Under the pieces are notes generated by a model, which did no database searches, was not told the DNA's origin, and saw nothing but the letters and a program-made list of their open reading frames with translations. The translations under genes and the position numbers were made by a program. Shown here in pieces: positions 43,036 to 51,109 of a stretch of DNA of 64,000 bases; the first letter of the stretch is position 1, and every line of letters starts with the position of its first letter. Source of the stretch: Pigmentiphaga litoralis (lineage in GTDB: Bacteria > Pseudomonadota > Gammaproteobacteria > Burkholderiales > Burkholderiaceae_B). The stretch lies in NCBI RefSeq assembly GCF_013408655.1, contig NZ_JACCBP010000001.1, forward strand, positions 1,984,001 through 2,048,000. Reading direction: 5' to 3'.

Positions 43036-43785
43036 TCAGAACGCGTACGTGACGCCGACCATGCCGAAGGCGCGCGTCGCGCTTTCGGCGATCGGGCTGT
43101 CCTTGGCGTCGCCCACCAGCGAGCGCACCCCCAGCGTCGTGACCGCGCCCCACCGTTCATTGATCCGGTAGGACCACGACGCAAACACCGACCCGCCGCT
43201 CAGGCCCGACGAAGGCTGATACGGCCGAAGCCCGGCCTCGCTGCGGGCGGCTTGGGAAGGCGTGACGCCGAACCAGGTCTGCATGTAATCGCTGTTGCCC
43301 CATTCCAGTCCCCCGCCCGCCGTGACCCGGTGCGGCCCTTGCTGCCACACGGCGTAGGACGCCCCCAGGTTGGCGGTGCCGCCATAGCCTTTGGTTGCCT
43401 GCGTGTAGCTCAGGGTGGCGCGGAAGCGGCCCGGCGTCCATGCGATGAACGCGCCATAGTTGGCATGGGCATCGATATCGCCCAGTCCGCGCAGGATGGG
43501 CGCGCGGTCTTCCGGACGTCCCAGGTTCAGCCCCAGGCGCACCCCGGCCGACAGGTCATTGCCCAGGTTGGCGCGCAGGCCGATGCCAGGAAAGCCATCC
43601 ACGGACGAGGCAAAGAACATGCCGTTGCTGTAGTTGATCAAGGGGACAGGCGCGACGCGATAGTCGTTGGCGCCAGGGTACTTCGGCACGATGCCGGCGC
43701 CGGCGCCGATGAAGTTCTGGGCGTGCGCGGCGCCTGCCGCGGCCAGCAAGGCGCCTGCGCACACAGCGCGTTGAAACAGAGTCAT
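43036..43785 (-). CDS. mipA: MipA/OmpV family outer-membrane protein
   Basis: The 249-residue beta-barrel protein has a Sec signal (cleavage after AHA, about residue 22), then QNFIGAGAGIVPKYPGANDYRVAPVPLINYSNG typical of MipA/OmpV, repeated GxGxxW-type strands, and a terminal aromatic residue (GVTYAF) for outer-membrane insertion. MipA bridges peptidoglycan synthesis and hydrolysis enzymes in E. coli; others serve in envelope stress. It follows the 148-residue unknown gene by 29 bp, behind a two-component system and its probable box. Confidence 0.9.
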   Translation of the reverse strand: MTLFQRAVCAGALLAAAGAAHAQNFIGAGAGIVPKYPGANDYRVAPVPLINYSNGMFFASSVDGFPGIGLRANLGNDLSAGVRLGLNLGRPEDRAPILRGLGDIDAHANYGAFIAWTPGRFRATLSYTQATKGYGGTANLGASYAVWQQGPHRVTAGGGLEWGNSDYMQTWFGVTPSQAARSEAGLRPYQPSSGLSGGSVFASWSYRINERWGAVTTLGVRSLVGDAKDSPIAESATRAFGMVGVTYAF

Positions 43786-43814
43786 GGAGGTTACCTTCGC
43801 ACTTTGGAGGGACG

Positions 43815-44261
43815 TCACAGGGCCTGCAGGGCAAACTGCCGTGCAGCCTTCAGACGCAGATGGAGATGGGGACGATGATCATGATGCCTGTGGCCCGCCA
43901 CACTGGTCGTGACGGCAAGCCCCGACGCCATGACGGCATCGACACGCTCGGGCAGATCGCGCGGCGACCCCGCGGCAGCCTGCCGCATCAGTCGCGCCAG
44001 CAACGCGCGGGTGTAGGTCAGCAGGTCGAGGGCGCCGGCAAGCGCCTCGTCCTGGTCAGATGCGTCGGGCGCCTGTGACGCGTCGTTGCCCGCCCGGTCG
44101 CCCAACCGTGCGTCGCAAATGAAATCCAGCAACTCGAAGTACGCTTCAAGCCGATCCCGCGGCGCGGCGTCGGCGTCTTCCAGCGGCCTTAAGGTTGTCA
44201 ACCACAACGATCGGTCGAACGCCGTCCGGATCGAAGGGAATCCTTGCAATGGTGCATCCAT
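43815..44261 (-). CDS. Unknown small protein with His-rich tail
   Basis: I do not recognise this 148-residue protein. It has no signal or membrane helix, is rich in Leu/Ala/Asp and probably helical (residues 25-100), and ends with GHRHHDHRPHLHLRLKAARQ, which could bind metal. It lies between the histidine kinase gene and mipA, and its start is 47 bp from a CTTAA-N6-CTTAA box, so it is probably controlled by the adjacent response regulator together with mipA. Confidence 0.6.
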   Translation of the reverse strand: MDAPLQGFPSIRTAFDRSLWLTTLRPLEDADAAPRDRLEAYFELLDFICDARLGDRAGNDASQAPDASDQDEALAGALDLLTYTRALLARLMRQAAAGSPRDLPERVDAVMASGLAVTTSVAGHRHHDHRPHLHLRLKAARQFALQAL

Positions 44262-44307
44262 GTCGCCCGCCTGTTCGTATCGGAATTCGAATTCTGGCGA
44301 TGCGCGA

Positions 44308-44323
44308 TTAAGAATGAATTAAG
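44308..44323 (-). promoter_or_regulatory. Response-regulator box before the unknown gene/mipA
   Basis: On the minus strand CTTAA-TTCATT-CTTAA forms a direct repeat with 11-bp spacing, 47-62 bp before the gene at 44261. The stop codon of the histidine kinase (44319-44321) lies in the distal half. The same arrangement occurs at 46402. Confidence 0.7.
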
Positions 44324-45698
44324 AAAGAGCGCCGGCCACGAAAGGTTCGCCGACCGCAGGAAAGGCCACCGACACGCACCACCCCTTGCCGTCGATCCCC
44401 TTGCCGCAGGTCAGGCGCGCGCCATGCATGCGTGCGATCCGCGCAACCAGGGAAAGACCGATGCCGCTGCCACTTTCCTTCGACCCCGATACCCGATAGA
44501 AGCGTTCGAACACCCGCTCGCAATCTGCGTCGGGAATGCCCGGACCATCATCGCGTACCGTCAGCACCGCGTCGCCCTCGCCGCCCGGATGGCAGACGAT
44601 CTCGACCCGTGCGCCGGCCGGCGCGTGGCGCAGCGCGTTGTCGATCAGGTTGCGGATCAGCACGCCCACGGCGTCCACGTTGGCCAGCACCACGGTCGGT
44701 TCGATCTCAAGCCGGATGTGCTGTCCCTTGGCATGCGCACGCGCATCAAACTCCCGCACTTCCAGCGATACCAAGGACGCCAGATCGACGCGATCTGTCA
44801 GCATGCAGTCGTGCGCATCCAGCTGCGCCTGGTCCAGCAATTGTTCGGCCAGACGCGTCGCGCGCCGGGTGCCTGCCAGCACCTGCACCAGCGCTTCGTC
44901 CCGGTGCGCGGCGTCGGTCGCGCGCAGTGCCTGCTGGGCCTGCGTCGTCAACGCGGCCAGGGGCGTGCGCAGTTCGTGCGCGGCGTCCGACAGGAACTGG
45001 CGTTCGCGCACCAGGGCTTCGGACTGGCGAAGCTGCAAGTCATTCACCGCGTTGACGAAGGGGTGCACCTCCAGCGGAAATTCCCGCAGCGCCAGGGGCG
45101 TGAAGTCAAGGCGGTCACGATGCCGAAGCGCTTCGCCCGCTCGCTGCATGGGCCGGAACGAGCACACCACCGTCACCCACATCATCGACGCCAGACACAC
45201 GAACATCACCATTGCGCCGCCCAGGCCCTTCAACACCGACGACACGATATCGGCCTTGATCTGTTCTTCGGCGCGCGCCATCTGGATCTGCACCCGCCCT
45301 TCCACATCGGACACGGCGTAGGCGCGCCAGGGTCCGCCCGCCGCGGTGCTGTCGTTGAACCCCTCAACGAAGCCGGGAACAAAAGGCTCCCTGGGCGAAC
45401 TCGGCGTGCGCATCAACAGCCGGCCGGTGCGCAGGTCCCACATCTGGAAGTTGACGCGCTTGAGCTCGACCGGCGAGGGGGGCGGCGCAATGAAGGTTTC
45501 GGTCGACGACAAGTCCGCAAGATGTTTGGGGATCGACATCAGGGCCTGACGCGCGCTTTGGCTGAGCGCGCTATCGAGACGGCCGGTCACATCCCGCGTT
45601 TCGGTCCACGTGAGCAGGCTCATCCAGACCACCCAGAAGCCCGCCTGGACGATCAGCAGGACCACCAGCTGCCGGCTGCGCAGCGCTTTCATCGTCAT
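44319..45698 (-). CDS. Two-component sensor histidine kinase
   Basis: The 459-residue membrane kinase has helix 1 at about residues 10-30, a periplasmic domain of about 125 residues, helix 2 at about 156-178, HAMP-like sequence, the H-box SDAAHELRTPLAAL (His241), N-box NLIDNALRH (about 339), G1 DDGPGIPD (about 371) and G2 GSGIGLSLV (about 398). This is the QseC/PmrB branch. It overlaps the response regulator by 4 bp (ATGA). A metal, pH or antimicrobial-peptide signal is typical for the group but not shown here. Confidence 0.93.
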   Translation of the reverse strand: MTMKALRSRQLVVLLIVQAGFWVVWMSLLTWTETRDVTGRLDSALSQSARQALMSIPKHLADLSSTETFIAPPPSPVELKRVNFQMWDLRTGRLLMRTPSSPREPFVPGFVEGFNDSTAAGGPWRAYAVSDVEGRVQIQMARAEEQIKADIVSSVLKGLGGAMVMFVCLASMMWVTVVCSFRPMQRAGEALRHRDRLDFTPLALREFPLEVHPFVNAVNDLQLRQSEALVRERQFLSDAAHELRTPLAALTTQAQQALRATDAAHRDEALVQVLAGTRRATRLAEQLLDQAQLDAHDCMLTDRVDLASLVSLEVREFDARAHAKGQHIRLEIEPTVVLANVDAVGVLIRNLIDNALRHAPAGARVEIVCHPGGEGDAVLTVRDDGPGIPDADCERVFERFYRVSGSKESGSGIGLSLVARIARMHGARLTCGKGIDGKGWCVSVAFPAVGEPFVAGALS

Positions 45699-46363
45699 GC
45701 GCCGGGCTCGCCAATGCGGTAGCCCACGCCATGCACGGTCTCGATCAGTTCGTCGCCCAGCTTGCGACGCAACTGGTGGATGTAGACGGCCACGGTATTG
45801 CTTTCGACCGAGCTGCGCTCGCCGTAGATCATCGATTCCAGATAGTCGCGCGACAGCGGCTTGCCCTGGCTTTGCATCAAGGCGGTCAAGGTGCGGTATT
45901 CGTGCACGCTGAGCGCGACCGGCACGCCCGCTTTGGACACGGCACGCTGGCCAGGGTTGACCTCGACGTCAAAGCGGCGCATCACAGCCGACACGGCCTG
46001 CGTGCTGCGGCGGATCAGCGCGCGCATGCGGGCCAGCAACTCGTCCAGTTCGAAAGGTTTGATGATGTAGTCGTCGGCGCCCGTATCCAGGCCGCGGATG
46101 CGGTCGCTGAGGCGGGCCTGGGCCGTGATGATCATGACCGGCGTGGTGTCATGCCGCGCGCGCAGCGCGCTGAGCACGCTCAATCCGGATTGGTCAGGCA
46201 GACCCAGATCCAGCAGCACGACGCTGTAGGCCTGATCGAGCAGCGCCAGCTTGCCGCTGAAGGCGTCGCGCTGCCAGGTGACGACCGCATCGGGCAGTTG
46301 GGACAACGCGCTCACGAGCGCCTGGCCCAGCATGGCGTCGTCTTCTATGAGCAGTATCTGCAT
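45695..46363 (-). CDS. OmpR/PhoB-family response regulator (QseB/PmrA-like)
   Basis: The 222-residue protein has a receiver domain (acidic pair EDD at 7-9, phospho-acceptor Asp52 in LLDLGLPDQSG, Lys about 102 in IIKPFELDELLARMRAL) and a C-terminal winged helix with LSRDYLESMIYGERSSVESN and TVAVYIHQLRRKLG. It is encoded just before its kinase. Direct repeats of the QseB/PmrA type (CTTAA-N6-CTTAA) precede both this gene and the mipA unit, which indicates autoregulation and control of mipA. Confidence 0.94.
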   Translation of the reverse strand: MQILLIEDDAMLGQALVSALSQLPDAVVTWQRDAFSGKLALLDQAYSVVLLDLGLPDQSGLSVLSALRARHDTTPVMIITAQARLSDRIRGLDTGADDYIIKPFELDELLARMRALIRRSTQAVSAVMRRFDVEVNPGQRAVSKAGVPVALSVHEYRTLTALMQSQGKPLSRDYLESMIYGERSSVESNTVAVYIHQLRRKLGDELIETVHGVGYRIGEPGA

Positions 46364-46401
46364 CGGTCCACCTCAAGACAGGCGATGTTGGACCGTGCAG
46401 T

Positions 46402-46417
46402 TTAAGAAATTGTTAAG
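46402..46417 (-). promoter_or_regulatory. Response-regulator box before its own gene
   Basis: On the minus strand CTTAA-CAATTT-CTTAA forms a direct repeat with 11-bp spacing, 39-54 bp before the response regulator start. The stop codon of the upstream unknown gene (46413-46415) lies in the distal half. Confidence 0.7.
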
Positions 46418-46919
46418 CGGGGCGGTCGGCGGCGGGTGAAATCTGCGTGGCCGGGCGGGCGTCGTCCGATCGGCCGCCGGTTGGCGTAGGTTCCCTGCCG
46501 TACGCCGGATCGCTGCCGCCCGTGGCCGCGGAACGGTCGGTGGCCCTGGCGGCCGCCTGGGTAACGGCAGCCGGCTGCGCATTGGGCGGCGTGCCCGCGG
46601 TGGCGTCCGCACCCGGGCCGTGCGCATCCGTCAGCGCTGAACGGCGACCCAACACCCCCGGGGTAGACAGCAGCCCTTCGTCCAGATTCGTGCCGAAGTG
46701 GCTCAGGGCCTTGTCAAAGGCGTCGTCCAGCGACGCTGCGTCGAACATGTGCAGCGGCACGGCATTGCCGACATAGGCGCTGTTGTTGGGATTGCCTTCG
46801 TAGGCCTGCGCCAGCCCGCTGTATTGGCCGCTTTCCGGGTGATGCTCAAGATTGATCATCACCTGGTAATCGAAGCCAGTGGCTGCGCGATAGGGAAAGG
46901 TCTTGCTGGTGCCTCGCAT
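46413..46919 (-). CDS. Unknown protein with short conserved-looking N-terminal domain
   Basis: I do not recognise this 168-residue protein. AGGAG 6 nt before ATG 46919 makes the start firm. Residues 1-90 look folded (FPYRAATGFDYQVMINLEHH, then AYVGNAVPLHMFDAASLDDA), and the rest is an Ala/Pro/Thr/Gly-rich disordered tail. There is no signal peptide. It sits upstream of the response regulator on the same strand, with the regulator's box in its stop codon. Confidence 0.62.
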   Translation of the reverse strand: MRGTSKTFPYRAATGFDYQVMINLEHHPESGQYSGLAQAYEGNPNNSAYVGNAVPLHMFDAASLDDAFDKALSHFGTNLDEGLLSTPGVLGRRSALTDAHGPGADATAGTPPNAQPAAVTQAAARATDRSAATGGSDPAYGREPTPTGGRSDDARPATQISPAADRPA

Positions 46920-46996
46920 GGCGGTCTCCTGGCGAATGGTGCTCAGGACGAGCAGGATTCGTTCCCATGCCGGCCCGACGCACACGCCGCCACCGC

Positions 46997-47033
46997 CGGA
47001 AAAGAACAACGCCGGCAAAAGCGCCGGCGTTGT
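46997..47033 (-). terminator. Terminator of the small lipoprotein gene
   Basis: A perfect 11-bp stem ACAACGCCGGC / GCCGGCGTTGT with a 6-nt loop (47006-47033) is followed on the minus strand by TTCTTTTCC. It starts 2 bp after the lipoprotein stop codon. Confidence 0.8.
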
Positions 47034-47035
47034 GG

Positions 47036-47185
47036 TTAGCAGTTGCCCTTCTTGGCCTGCCCCGGAGGACAGAACCCGCCGCCGCCGCCGCGCGGTGGAT
47101 CCACGACCACGGCGCCCGATGGCGTGTACACGGCACAGGCCGACAGTACGGAAGACAGCACCGCAATGAGCATCAGGCTTTTCAT
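47036..47185 (-). CDS. Small lipoprotein (49 aa)
   Basis: This short frame encodes a signal MKSLMLIAVLSSVLSAC with lipobox LSAC (Cys17), then YTPSGAVVVDPPRGGGGG and a C-terminal FCPPGQAKKGNC with two further cysteines. GGGG lies just before the ATG, and a strong terminator follows directly, so it is a real single-gene unit. Its function is unknown; the PPGQAKKGNC end is common in small envelope lipoproteins of Bordetella-like bacteria as far as I recall. Confidence 0.78.
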   Translation of the reverse strand: MKSLMLIAVLSSVLSACAVYTPSGAVVVDPPRGGGGGFCPPGQAKKGNC

Positions 47186-47251
47186 TGTTATCCCCCTTAC
47201 AGTTGATGGAGGCAACGATTCTAACCCTGCTCATCCGTGGTGCCGAATCCA

Positions 47252-48193
47252 TCAGCGCGTGCGGGATCCGCCCTTGACAAACACGGCCTTGCCAGTGTCG
47301 TGCAGCACGGCGCGCTTTTCGTCTTCATTGAGCAGCACCGACGCGTCCAGCATGCGCTGGACCATGTCCTTGTAGGTGCCCGACGACGTGCCGATGTCGG
47401 ACCCCCACATGATGCGGTCCGCGCCGAACATGTCGACGGCCAGGCGCAGGACCTTTTCAGCCGGAATGTCGGTTTCGCGAAGGATGTCCAGGTTGATCGA
47501 CGTGAACTTGAACGAGATATTCTTTTCGGGCACCAGCAGCTCGAAGTTTTCGTCCAGGCCGTAGTTGTCGCCGTGATCCGATTCAGGTTCCAGCAGGTGA
47601 TCCAGCACGATACGCACGTTCGGAAAGCGGCGGCCCAGCTCGATGATGGCCGGCGCCGACGGTCCGCCGCCACCATGCGCCAGCACTTCCAGGTCCATGA
47701 CCAGGCCGAACGCTTCGGCCACTTCCCACGTTTTCAGGGCCTGCGGCGAATTGAGCCACGGCATGCTGCCGTCTTCCTTGCGGCCTCCGAACAGGCGCAC
47801 GCCCGTCAGGCCGTGGTCGGTAATGTAGCGGCGCACCAGGTCGGGCGTGCCTTCGTCTTCGGCGTCCAGGATCACGACCGCCGAGAAGATGTCGGGGTAT
47901 TTATCCGATGAATCCAGGATGTAGCTGTTATCGAAGCGGTAAATCATGCGTTTTTGCACGGCCACGGCGCCGTCCACGTTTTCTTCCTTCATCCACTCCA
48001 GCATCCGCAGCGCGTCGGGCACTTCGTTGATCGGATTCGGGCCGTGGTGGCCACCTGGCGTGCCAATGACGCCGGGCAGCCGTGGCGGCGCGCTGGCGGG
48101 ACGGATCATCGGGTTGCGCGGGTAGGCCTTCTGGTCGTCAGCGACCAGATGAGCATGCGAATCGAACAACAAGGGACGGGCGGATTGGGTCAT
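47252..48193 (-). CDS. Amidohydrolase family protein (amidohydrolase 2/PDC hydrolase-like)
   Basis: The 313-residue TIM-barrel hydrolase begins with the metal motif LLFDSHAHLVADD (residues 7-19) and ends with the acid motif DRIMWGSDIGTSSG (about 273-286); NVRIVLDHLLEPE lies between. It resembles 2-pyrone-4,6-dicarboxylate hydrolase and other decarboxylating or lactone-opening amidohydrolases in aromatic degradation. ATG 48193 is preferred over 48241. It follows the IclR gene by 113 bp on the same strand. Confidence 0.87.
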   Translation of the reverse strand: MTQSARPLLFDSHAHLVADDQKAYPRNPMIRPASAPPRLPGVIGTPGGHHGPNPINEVPDALRMLEWMKEENVDGAVAVQKRMIYRFDNSYILDSSDKYPDIFSAVVILDAEDEGTPDLVRRYITDHGLTGVRLFGGRKEDGSMPWLNSPQALKTWEVAEAFGLVMDLEVLAHGGGGPSAPAIIELGRRFPNVRIVLDHLLEPESDHGDNYGLDENFELLVPEKNISFKFTSINLDILRETDIPAEKVLRLAVDMFGADRIMWGSDIGTSSGTYKDMVQRMLDASVLLNEDEKRAVLHDTGKAVFVKGGSRTR

Positions 48194-48306
48194 GGTCTTG
48201 TCTACTCTTCTTTCACCGAATGGTGAGTCATTGGCCAGCACGCTGGCACCTTCTGATGGGCGAAGCGGCCCATCAACGCATGATTCCTTAGGGCAAGGCC
48301 CGCCGG

Positions 48307-49176
48307 CTAGGCGACCTGGCGGCTGCCATCGCCCCGGCGCAGCAGGCGCACCTGTTCGACGATATGGGCGGCCGACTCCTGCATGATCGGCACGTAATGC
48401 TGTGCGATCCGTTCTTCGGTCACTGCCGACCGGAAGTAACCCATGCCCATCGTCGCCAGCACGCGGCCATCGTCCATGATCGGCACGGCCACCGTGCCGG
48501 AGCTGAGCGGCTCGACCCGTTTGCCGCGAGTCGAATAACCGTCCTTGCGAATCAGCTGCAGACGGTCTTCGATGCTCCGACGGCCACCGGCCGCGGCAAG
48601 ATCCTTGGCCCGGCTCGTTTCCAGGATGTGCAGCAGGATCTCGCGTTCGCCCTCTGGACAGAACGCCAGGTACGACAGCCCCATCGCGCGATCCAGCAGG
48701 CTCAGCCGCATGTTGATCGTGGCGTGCGCTGGTGACACCGGACTATCGCTGACCGTGCTGAAGCGGATCACGACATCCGACTCGTCCAGCAGCGCGATCG
48801 AAATCGGCCACTGCAAACGCCGCGTTAACGCCGAGGCCCACGGCCTGCCGGCCTGCACGACCAGCGGATCCGCATGAAAGCCGCAACTGAGCGACTGCAC
48901 CAGCGACGTCACCAGGTAGCCGCCCTGCTTCTTGTCCTTGGTCACGTACCCCTCGGCAATCAGCGTTTCCATCAGGCGGACGATGGTCGGCTTGGGCAAT
49001 CCGGTGCTGCGATACAGCGCGTCGATGGAACTGACGCCCCGCGTATTGAGCGCACAGAGCAGCGTCAACGCCCGCTGCACGGCATGTACCGGCCGGTAGG
49101 ACGGGCGCGACCCCGCGCCGGCATCGTGCATCACCGGACTGCCGTTGTCGTCAAGAACCAGAGGATCGTCGAGCAC
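48307..49176 (-). CDS. IclR family transcriptional regulator
   Basis: The 289-residue regulator has an N-terminal winged helix (VQRALTLLCALNTRGVSSIDALY, then STGLPKPTIVRLMETLIAEGYV, about residues 33-78) and the IclR effector domain with DRAMGLSYLAFCPEGER (about 163-179), GYSTRGKRVEPLSSGTVAVPI (about 215-235) and a C-terminal MGYFRSAVTEE. GTG 49176 is preceded by AAGGAG at the right distance. It is divergent from the TctC/aldolase operon, with two copies of a 17-bp motif in between. Confidence 0.92.
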   Translation of the reverse strand: MLDDPLVLDDNGSPVMHDAGAGSRPSYRPVHAVQRALTLLCALNTRGVSSIDALYRSTGLPKPTIVRLMETLIAEGYVTKDKKQGGYLVTSLVQSLSCGFHADPLVVQAGRPWASALTRRLQWPISIALLDESDVVIRFSTVSDSPVSPAHATINMRLSLLDRAMGLSYLAFCPEGEREILLHILETSRAKDLAAAGGRRSIEDRLQLIRKDGYSTRGKRVEPLSSGTVAVPIMDDGRVLATMGMGYFRSAVTEERIAQHYVPIMQESAAHIVEQVRLLRRGDGSRQVA

Positions 49177-49285
49177 AGGTGTCTCCTTGCCTTCATCTCG
49201 CAGCGGCCGGCTTCTGTGGCGGGCACTGACTGCGAACCGTGTTTATAGGGAATGTGGGGCAAGCCCCGCCATTCTTATTCTGCGC

Positions 49286-49302
49286 GTTTCATTGTGCGAA
49301 AC
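49286..49302. promoter_or_regulatory. IclR-type operator, copy 1
   Basis: GTTTCATTGTGCGAAAC is a dyad with GTTTC/GAAAC arms, lying 110 bp upstream of the IclR-type gene. An almost identical copy lies 54 bp away, on the side of the divergent TctC operon. Confidence 0.68.
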
Positions 49303-49339
49303 GGTCTCGTGCGTTTGGCGTAACGCCCCAGGACACATC

Positions 49340-49356
49340 GTTTCATTGTGCGAAAA
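49340..49356. promoter_or_regulatory. IclR-type operator, copy 2
   Basis: GTTTCATTGTGCGAAAA repeats copy 1 with one change at the last base. CGTTTCATTGTGCGAAA (49285-49301 and 49339-49355) is an exact 17-bp direct repeat, about five helical turns apart. Confidence 0.68.
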
Positions 49357-49470
49357 GTCGCCACGTTTTGCTTGAGCCGGGACCGCCGCATGCGCATCCT
49401 TGCCGCTATTCCGCGCCCCAGGCCGGACGGGCCGCCCAGCGGCTTTCGCAACGATAGTGATGGAGACTTG

Positions 49471-50448
49471 ATGAATAGAACGTATCTGGCCGCGCTTGCA
49501 GCCAGCGCCCTCCTTGCCGCCCTGACGGGCTGTTCTTCCGACAAGAAAGAAACGGCGTGGCCGTCCAAACCGGTCCGGCTGGTCGTGCCCTTCCCGGCTG
49601 GCGGCAGCACCGATGCCGTCAGCCGCCTGATTGCGCAGCGGCTGAGCGAAAAGCTGGGCCAGCAGTTCGTGGTGGACAACCGCCCCGGCGCAGGCGGCAA
49701 TATCGGCACCGACCAGGTTGCCAAGGCCGATCCCGATGGCTACACCCTGACCCTGACGACGTCGGGTCCGCTTGCGAACAACCAGTACCTGTACCAGACG
49801 ATGCCCTATGCGCAGAAGGATCTGGCGCCGATCGTGCTGGTCGGCGAAATCCCGCTGGTGATCGCTGCCACCGACAAGATACCAGCCAAGGATCTGAAGT
49901 CCTTCATTGCGCTGGCCAAGTCCGGCCAGGGCACCTATGCCATTGGCAACCCGGGCAACGGCACCATCGGCCACCTGGCCTTCGAACTGCTCAAGCGGAC
50001 CACGCAGGCGCCCCTGCAAGGCGTGCCGTACAAGGGCGACGTGCCGGCGCTGACCGACCTGATCGGCAATTCGGTGCAAGCCGTGGTCGCGCCCATCACC
50101 GCGTTCATTCCGTACATCAAGGACGGCCGGATCACTGGCCTTGCCGTGACGTCCAAACAGCGCTACCCCGGCACGCCCAACGTGCCGACGGCGCTGGAAC
50201 AGGGCATCGATCTGGACGCATCGGTGTGGTTCGCGATCGCCGGCCCGGCCGGCGTGCCCCGCAATGTGGTTGACACCGTCAACCGGGAAGTGAACGTGAT
50301 CCTGAAGTCGGACGAAGGCCGCGCAACGCTGGAACAGTTCGGCGCCCTGGTCGGCGGCGGATCGCCCGAAGACCTGGGCAAGCTGATGACGGACGAAAGC
50401 GCCAAATGGAAACGTATCATCGAGGCAGCGAACATCCGCCTCGACTAA
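49471..50448 (+). CDS. Bug/TctC-type receptor, lipoprotein form
   Basis: The 325-residue receptor has a lipoprotein signal (lipobox LTGC, about Cys21, then SSDKKE) and the Bug pattern: VRLVVPFPAGGSTDAVSRLIAQRL, FVVDNRPGAGGNIGTDQVAKA, DPDGYTLTL, VPYKGDVPALTDLIGNSVQAVV and AGPAGVPRNVVDTV. GGAG 6 nt before ATG 49471 sets the start. Being lipid-anchored is less common for Bug proteins. It opens an operon of four genes controlled by the IclR protein. Confidence 0.93.
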   Translation: MNRTYLAALAASALLAALTGCSSDKKETAWPSKPVRLVVPFPAGGSTDAVSRLIAQRLSEKLGQQFVVDNRPGAGGNIGTDQVAKADPDGYTLTLTTSGPLANNQYLYQTMPYAQKDLAPIVLVGEIPLVIAATDKIPAKDLKSFIALAKSGQGTYAIGNPGNGTIGHLAFELLKRTTQAPLQGVPYKGDVPALTDLIGNSVQAVVAPITAFIPYIKDGRITGLAVTSKQRYPGTPNVPTALEQGIDLDASVWFAIAGPAGVPRNVVDTVNREVNVILKSDEGRATLEQFGALVGGGSPEDLGKLMTDESAKWKRIIEAANIRLD

Positions 50449-50458
50449 AGGAATTCCC

Positions 50459-51082
50459 ATGACCCGATTCGTCACCCTACCCACCCAGGACATGAGCACG
50501 GAGGAAGCCTACCGCCTGCTGTGCGGCTGCGTGACTCCGCGCCCGGTCGCCTGGATCACCACGCAAAGCGCCGACGGCCGGGTCAACGCCGCGCCCTTCA
50601 GTTCGTACAACTATGTCGCGCACAGCCCCCCGATGGTGGCGATCAACATCGGTTCGCGTGCCGGCGAACTGAAGGACACCGCCCGCAACATTCGCGAGAC
50701 AGGCGAATTCGTCGTCAACGTCGCCACCGAGTCGACGCTGGAATTGGTGCATGCGTCGGGTGCCGACTACCCGCCCGAAATCGGCGAGCCGGAACAACTG
50801 GGCATCGAATTGGTGGCCAGCACGATCGTCAAGCCACCGCGCATTCTGGTGACACCCGTGCAGATGGAATGCCGTCTGGAACAGGTGCTGCCCCTGGGCC
50901 GCGGCCTGAACACCCTGTACATCGGCGAGGTGGTCGCCTTTCACCTGTCCGACGACATCTTTGACGGACGCTATGTAGACACGGTCGCGATGCGGCCCAT
51001 CTCGCGGCTGGGCGGGCCCTACTACGCCGGGCTGGGCGAGATCTTTCACCGCCCCATGCTGCAGGCCCCGCCTACCCGCTGA
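50459..51082 (+). CDS. Flavin reductase-like FMN-binding protein (DIM6/NTAB type)
   Basis: The 207-residue protein has the FMN-binding split-barrel pattern: LLCGCVTPRPVAWITTQSADG (about 20-40), NAAPFSSYNYVAHSPPMVAINI (about 43-64) and NIRETGEFVVNVATES (about 78-93). These proteins reduce flavin for an oxygenase or act directly on a substrate. It lies 10 bp after the receptor gene and 27 bp before the aldolase gene. No partner oxygenase is visible in this operon. Confidence 0.87.
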   Translation: MTRFVTLPTQDMSTEEAYRLLCGCVTPRPVAWITTQSADGRVNAAPFSSYNYVAHSPPMVAINIGSRAGELKDTARNIRETGEFVVNVATESTLELVHASGADYPPEIGEPEQLGIELVASTIVKPPRILVTPVQMECRLEQVLPLGRGLNTLYIGEVVAFHLSDDIFDGRYVDTVAMRPISRLGGPYYAGLGEIFHRPMLQAPPTR

Positions 51083-51109
51083 TCACTGCCCCTTTTTATT
51101 GGAACGGCC

